Origin: Streptomyces sp. SID13726
GTDB lineage: Bacteria; Actinomycetota; Actinomycetes; Streptomycetales; Streptomycetaceae
Direction of reading: 5' to 3'
Assembly: GCF_010548375.1 (NCBI RefSeq)
Contig: NZ_JAAGLY010000004.1
Location: 1 to 64,000 of the forward strand
Length of the DNA: 64,000 bases
The stretch's first letter is position 1. Each line of letters begins with the position of its first letter. The translations under genes and the position numbers were made by a program. The notes beneath the pieces are model-generated. The model ran no database searches. It worked only from the letters and a program-made list of their open reading frames with translations, and had not been told where the DNA came from. Below are positions 60,295 through 64,000 of the stretch, in pieces.

Positions 60295-63200
60295 TCACTT
60301 GCCGTAGTACGCGTTGTAGATCGAGACCGTCGACTTGTTGCCCTTCTTGTCGGCGATCTTGGCGTGGAAGGAGATGGCCTTGCCCTTGGCCGGGTTCTTG
60401 ACGGTGATCTTGCCGGCGGTGACGGTGGTCTTCTTCCAGGTCTGGCCGTAGTCGTAGGAGACGTACACCGTGAGGGACTTGAGGTTGGAGCCCTTGGCGG
60501 CGCCTTCGACGGTCACCGGGATCTTGACCGTCCTGCCGGCCTCGACGCGGTTGTCCAGGCCGGTCTTGGCGTTGAAGCGGGCCGTGGAGGCCGGGAGCTT
60601 GGGCACGGTGCCGACGGCCGGCTTCTTCGAGCGGAACTCCCAGCTCGCGTCGATGCGGGTGGAGGCGGCGGCGACACCGACGCTGCGCTTGACCGAGGTG
60701 GTCAGCTTGTACGCCGCGTCGCCGGACGGGACGGTGAACGGCTTGGCGCCGAACAGCGGGTCGTCGTTCGTGCCGACCTTGACGCCGTTGCGGTACAGGC
60801 TCGTGCTGACCGACGTGAAGTCCGAGGCGCCCGCGTGCCCGTCGCCGTCGGCGAACAGCGGCACGGCGCCGTAGAGGGTGTTCTCGTCGCGGAAGAGCCC
60901 GTCGTACGCGTTCAGACGCGGGCCGAAGACCGCCTTGTTGAAGGTCTTCGTGTACTTCTGGCCCGCCTTGAAGGTCTGCATCTCGTCCATCGAGTAGTAG
61001 GCCTCGATGACGGGGAGACCGTTCGCGTCCTTGCCCTTGTGCTGCGCGAAGCCGAAGGCCCACTTGGCCTTGTCGGACGTCGACACGTACACCGTGCGGG
61101 AGTTCGGCAGCTTCAGCTCCACCGGAACGCCGAGGACGGAGTCGTTGGGGAAGTATCCCGACACGATGAGCACCCCGGTCTTGCCGGGAGCCCCCGCACC
61201 GAGGTCGTTGCGGACCGTGGCAAGTTCGCTCGCCTTGAAGTGGCGGACCTTGCCGCCCTGGAACTTCTTGACGTCGGCGGTGGTGGCCACGTCGTACTCG
61301 GCCTTGTCACCCTTGGTCCACTGCCCGCTCCACGTCTGGTGCAGACCGGTCACGTCGCCGCCGAGGGCCGCCACGCGCACGTCCGCGAAGGTCTGGGCCT
61401 CGACGACGAAGCCGATGCCGGCCTTGTCGTACATGTAGCTGATCGCGCCGCGTTTCGGCTTGGCCTGCGCGTCGGGGACGGTGATGTCGGCCGCCTTGGT
61501 CCGGCGGGCGTCGATCGTCACCGAGACGTTCTTGGTGACGCTCAGCTTCGGCTGGACCAGCCAGTCGACGCCGCCCCGGAAGTTCACGAAGTCCTTCCCG
61601 ATCCAGGCGTCCAGGAGGTAGTCGCCCTTGGGGACCCGCATCGTCGCCGTACCGGACTCCGAGACGGTCACGGTGTGGCCACGGCCCTCGGCGAGGCCCG
61701 AGTAGCCGCGCAGGACGGTGTTGTAGTCGGCGGTCGGCTTCCCGTCCCGGCCGATGTGCTTGACCGTGACGTCGTACGACTCCACCTCGCGCTGCACCGC
61801 GGCGGCCGTACGGACGCTCTGGCCGCCGCCCGTCGCGATCACGTACGCCGAGTAGGCACCGTCGAGCGTGCCGCCCAGCTTCGTGTCGACCGTCATATCG
61901 ACGGACGCGCTGCCGCCGGCCGGGACGGTCACCGTGGTGGCCGCGAGCTTGAAGAAGCCCGAAGGAGCCGCCTGGCCCTTGGGGTCGGTGGCCGTCGACG
62001 TCAGCTTCAGCGTGACGTCCTGGGTACCGAGGTTGCGGTACGTCAGCTTCCTGGTGACCGGCTTGTCGTCGGAGTGCGGCCACTGCTGGGTGCCGAAGCC
62101 CACCGACACCGGGTCGGCGATCACGGTCTGCTTGATGGCCTTGTCGACCTGGACACGGCCCGAACCCTGCTGGAACGGCGTGTAGTTGCCGCCCTTCGTG
62201 GAGCCGGTGAGGGCGCCCTTGAGCTCGGCGTGACCCCAGTCGGGGTGCTCCTGCTTGAGGATGGCCGCGGCGCCCGCGACATGCGGGGTCGCCATCGACG
62301 TACCGGAGATGGTCAGGTAGCCCGGCGGCTTCTCGCCGACCTCCAGGTCGATGACGCTGCCCTTGGCCGCGGCGGCCGTGATGTCCACGCCGGGCGCGGT
62401 GAGGTCCGGCTTGACCGCGCCGTCGCCGACGCGCGGTCCCGTGCTGGAGAAGTCGGCCAGCCGGTCCTTGTCGTCGACGGCGCCGACGGTGAGCGCGGCA
62501 TCCGCGCTGCCCGGCGAACCGACGGACTCCGTACCGGAGTTGCCCGCCGCGACAGCGAAGAGGATGCCCTTCTCGGCGGAGAGCTTGTTGACCTGCGCCT
62601 CCAACGGGTCGATCTCCGGGGTGTCCTGGCCGCCGAGGCTGAGGTTGACGACGTCGGCGCCCTGCGCGGCCGCCCAGTCCATGCCGGCGAGGATGCCGGA
62701 GTCGTCACCGGAGCCGGTGTCGTCCAGGACCTTGCCGTTGAGGATCTTGGCGCCGGGCGCGACGCCCTTGTACTTGCCGTCGGACTTGGCGCCGGTGCCC
62801 GCCGCGATCGACGCGACGTGCGTGCCGTGCCCGAACTTGTCGGTGGCGTCGGCCGCGGTGGTGAAGTTCTTGGACGCGATCACCTGGCTCTTGAGGTCCG
62901 GGTGGGTCGTGTCGACTCCGGTGTCCAGTACGGCGATCTTGACGCCCTTGCCGTCGTAGCCAGCCGCCCATGCCTTGGGGACGCCGATCTGCGGCACGGA
63001 CTTGTCGAGGCTGGCCCTGCGGGTGCCGTCGAGCCAGACGTGGGCGATGCCGGATGCCGTCCTGCCGCCGTTGGTGACGGCGTCCCACAGTTCGGGTGTC
63101 TCCCGGTGCGGTGTCTGGACGGCGTCCGCGTTGAGCGTCGTGAGGGTCCGGCGCAGGGTGCCCGCGTCGCGGACGTCGGCCTTGGCCCCCGCCGCGGCGC

Positions 63201-63648
63201 CCTGGTAGCCGACGATGACCTTCAGTCCCTTGGCCTGGGACTTGCGGGTGGCGGCCTTGTTGAGCTCGGTGATGTCGAAGAGCCGCTGGTCGAGCTTGCC
63301 GCTCGCGACCAGCCGGACCGCGTCCCCCGGGATGACGAGCGTGTGCCCGTCGACCTTGCGGATCTGCACGGGTATGTGTTCGCGCCCCTCGGCCCGCTCC
63401 AGGCTCACGACCCGGCCCTTGGAGTCGACGGCGACCCGGTCACCGGTGATCAGGGTGATGCGGTGGTCAACGGTGAGCACCGAGTGGGCGACGGCCCCCG
63501 CCGCACCCCCTGCTCCGCTCGCCCCGCTCGCCCCGCTCGCCGCCTGCTTCGTGTCCGCCGACGCCGGGCTGGTCATGCCCGCCGCCAGAGCCACCGCGGC
63601 AGCTGCGGCGATCGTGGCCGCGCATGCTTTTTTCACTTGTCTGCGCAA
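60295..63648 (-). CDS. Large secreted subtilisin-like (S8) serine protease
   Basis: This preproprotein is about 1,117 aa. A TTG at 63648 with AAGGGGGAATC just upstream fits best; a GTG four codons on is possible. The signal peptide RRQVKKACAATIAAAAAVAL is probably cut after SPASA. The N-terminal propeptide region runs to about 225. The catalytic triad is D242 in AVLDTGVD, H274 in FGHGTHVAS and S451 in ISGTSMATPHVAG, with the oxyanion Asn in AVAAGNSGTE. The C-terminal 650 residues are beta-rich domains, including a CARDB/Fn3-like section and a terminal YVSYDYGQTWKKTTVTAGKI module. It acts outside the cell in protein degradation. It has its own promoter region of about 190 bp. Confidence 0.93.
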   Translation of the reverse strand: MRRQVKKACAATIAAAAAVALAAGMTSPASADTKQAASGASGASGAGGAAGAVAHSVLTVDHRITLITGDRVAVDSKGRVVSLERAEGREHIPVQIRKVDGHTLVIPGDAVRLVASGKLDQRLFDITELNKAATRKSQAKGLKVIVGYQGAAAGAKADVRDAGTLRRTLTTLNADAVQTPHRETPELWDAVTNGGRTASGIAHVWLDGTRRASLDKSVPQIGVPKAWAAGYDGKGVKIAVLDTGVDTTHPDLKSQVIASKNFTTAADATDKFGHGTHVASIAAGTGAKSDGKYKGVAPGAKILNGKVLDDTGSGDDSGILAGMDWAAAQGADVVNLSLGGQDTPEIDPLEAQVNKLSAEKGILFAVAAGNSGTESVGSPGSADAALTVGAVDDKDRLADFSSTGPRVGDGAVKPDLTAPGVDITAAAAKGSVIDLEVGEKPPGYLTISGTSMATPHVAGAAAILKQEHPDWGHAELKGALTGSTKGGNYTPFQQGSGRVQVDKAIKQTVIADPVSVGFGTQQWPHSDDKPVTRKLTYRNLGTQDVTLKLTSTATDPKGQAAPSGFFKLAATTVTVPAGGSASVDMTVDTKLGGTLDGAYSAYVIATGGGQSVRTAAAVQREVESYDVTVKHIGRDGKPTADYNTVLRGYSGLAEGRGHTVTVSESGTATMRVPKGDYLLDAWIGKDFVNFRGGVDWLVQPKLSVTKNVSVTIDARRTKAADITVPDAQAKPKRGAISYMYDKAGIGFVVEAQTFADVRVAALGGDVTGLHQTWSGQWTKGDKAEYDVATTADVKKFQGGKVRHFKASELATVRNDLGAGAPGKTGVLIVSGYFPNDSVLGVPVELKLPNSRTVYVSTSDKAKWAFGFAQHKGKDANGLPVIEAYYSMDEMQTFKAGQKYTKTFNKAVFGPRLNAYDGLFRDENTLYGAVPLFADGDGHAGASDFTSVSTSLYRNGVKVGTNDDPLFGAKPFTVPSGDAAYKLTTSVKRSVGVAAASTRIDASWEFRSKKPAVGTVPKLPASTARFNAKTGLDNRVEAGRTVKIPVTVEGAAKGSNLKSLTVYVSYDYGQTWKKTTVTAGKITVKNPAKGKAISFHAKIADKKGNKSTVSIYNAYYGK

Positions 63649-63837
63649 GATTCCCCCTTGCAGAAGAACCGAGCGAATTCCCCGTTCGCCCGGACGGGGG
63701 TGGTCTCGCACACGCATGCGTGCACCCCCCGGTTTCCGCAGTATGCCGAGGGGTGATCACGACCTTCAAGAGGCAATCCCTGACAGGCAAAGTCTGTTAC
63801 AAGACTGACGGTTTCAGGGGTAGTTGAGGTCGGCTGC

Positions 63838-64000
63838 TCAGGAGGCGGCGTTCTCCTTCACGGTGATCCGGCCCTTGCGGATCGTGGCGACGCGCGGGGC
63901 CTTCTTCGCGATGGCGGAGTCGTGGGTGACCATGATGAAGGTCAACCCCAGCTCCTTCCACATGCGTTCGAGTACGTCCATGATCTCGTCGCGCATCGAC
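63838..64000 (-). CDS. ABC transporter ATP-binding protein, C-terminal fragment (gene runs off the window)
   Basis: The last 53 codons are visible, ending at TGA (63838-63840). They read MRDEIMDVLERMWKELGL, then the switch-histidine motif FIMVTHDSAIAKKAPRV and TIRKGRITVKENAAS. This matches the end of MacB/LolD-type export ATPases (LTFIMVTHD, R-I-x-x-G-R-I). The Walker motifs and any partner permease lie beyond the window. Confidence 0.85.
   Translation of the reverse strand, partial: SMRDEIMDVLERMWKELGLTFIMVTHDSAIAKKAPRVATIRKGRITVKENAAS

Noticed and set aside
59590..63756. A 1,388-codon open frame on the plus strand opposite the subtilase gene
   Set aside because: It runs through both the sigma-factor gene in another frame and the antisense of a clear S8 protease, with a biased Arg/Gly composition and no domain.

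Overview
The window is high-GC DNA from an actinobacterium, almost certainly a Streptomyces. The evidence is strong third-position G/C bias, frequent GTG/TTG starts, many 1-4 bp start/stop overlaps (ATGA, GTGA), a mycothiol conjugate amidase beside a DUF4307 protein and a greA homologue, a GTP-type PEP carboxykinase, and many regulator/target pairs. No tRNA, rRNA, prophage, insertion sequence or CRISPR array was found.

Region 1 (1-11459) looks like a biological-conflict locus. It holds a caspase-family protease (+), and on the minus strand a very large helical-repeat protein ending in a CHAT protease domain, a RES-domain NAD+ phosphorylase, an antitoxin-like protein overlapping it, a macrodomain protein overlapping that, a two-helix membrane protein, and two unrecognised genes. 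The RES reaction product (ADP-ribose-1''-phosphate) is a known macrodomain substrate, so the locus appears to join two caspase-fold proteases to an NAD+/ADP-ribose toxin-antitoxin module. This is the best candidate for an undescribed system here. It is followed by about 900 bp of non-coding, repeat-bearing DNA.

Region 2 (12364-19233) is a divergent D-amino-acid utilisation cluster. A GntP/DsdX-type permease, a RidA deaminase, an IclR regulator and a PfkB kinase lie on one side. A D-amino-acid deaminase and an N-acyl-D-amino-acid deacylase lie on the other, with a perfect palindrome between the arms.

Region 3 (19264-33847) holds a secreted trypsin-like protease, an AlaA-type aminotransferase, a four-gene TelA operon (binding protein, TelA, lipoprotein with binding-protein and VWA domains, small membrane protein), PEP carboxykinase, a hemolysin III membrane protein, an MFS exporter coupled to a TetR regulator, and a thioredoxin-domain protein.

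Region 4 (34012-49755) holds a STAND/NB-ARC-TPR protein, mycothiol conjugate amidase, DUF4307, GreA, a DrrAB-like ABC exporter, threonine dehydratase, MarR, a sigma-like protein plus a tiny membrane protein, cystathionine gamma-synthase, an unknown membrane-anchored helical protein preceded by a phased cluster of DnaA-box-like sites, MsrA, DUF3885 and a secreted DUF5829-like protein.

Region 5 (49763-64000) holds an aldo/keto reductase with a divergent AraC regulator, a VOC protein, an iron-siderophore ABC operon behind an iron box but lacking an ATPase gene, a zinc alcohol dehydrogenase with a divergent XRE regulator, an ABM-truncated hemoglobin fusion, an NTF2-like protein divergent from an ECF sigma factor with its own NTF2-like C-terminus, a large secreted subtilase, and the 3' end of an ABC ATPase gene. 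Start sites were chosen by eye from Shine-Dalgarno sequences and domain starts; family calls come from recognised motifs, with no database search.
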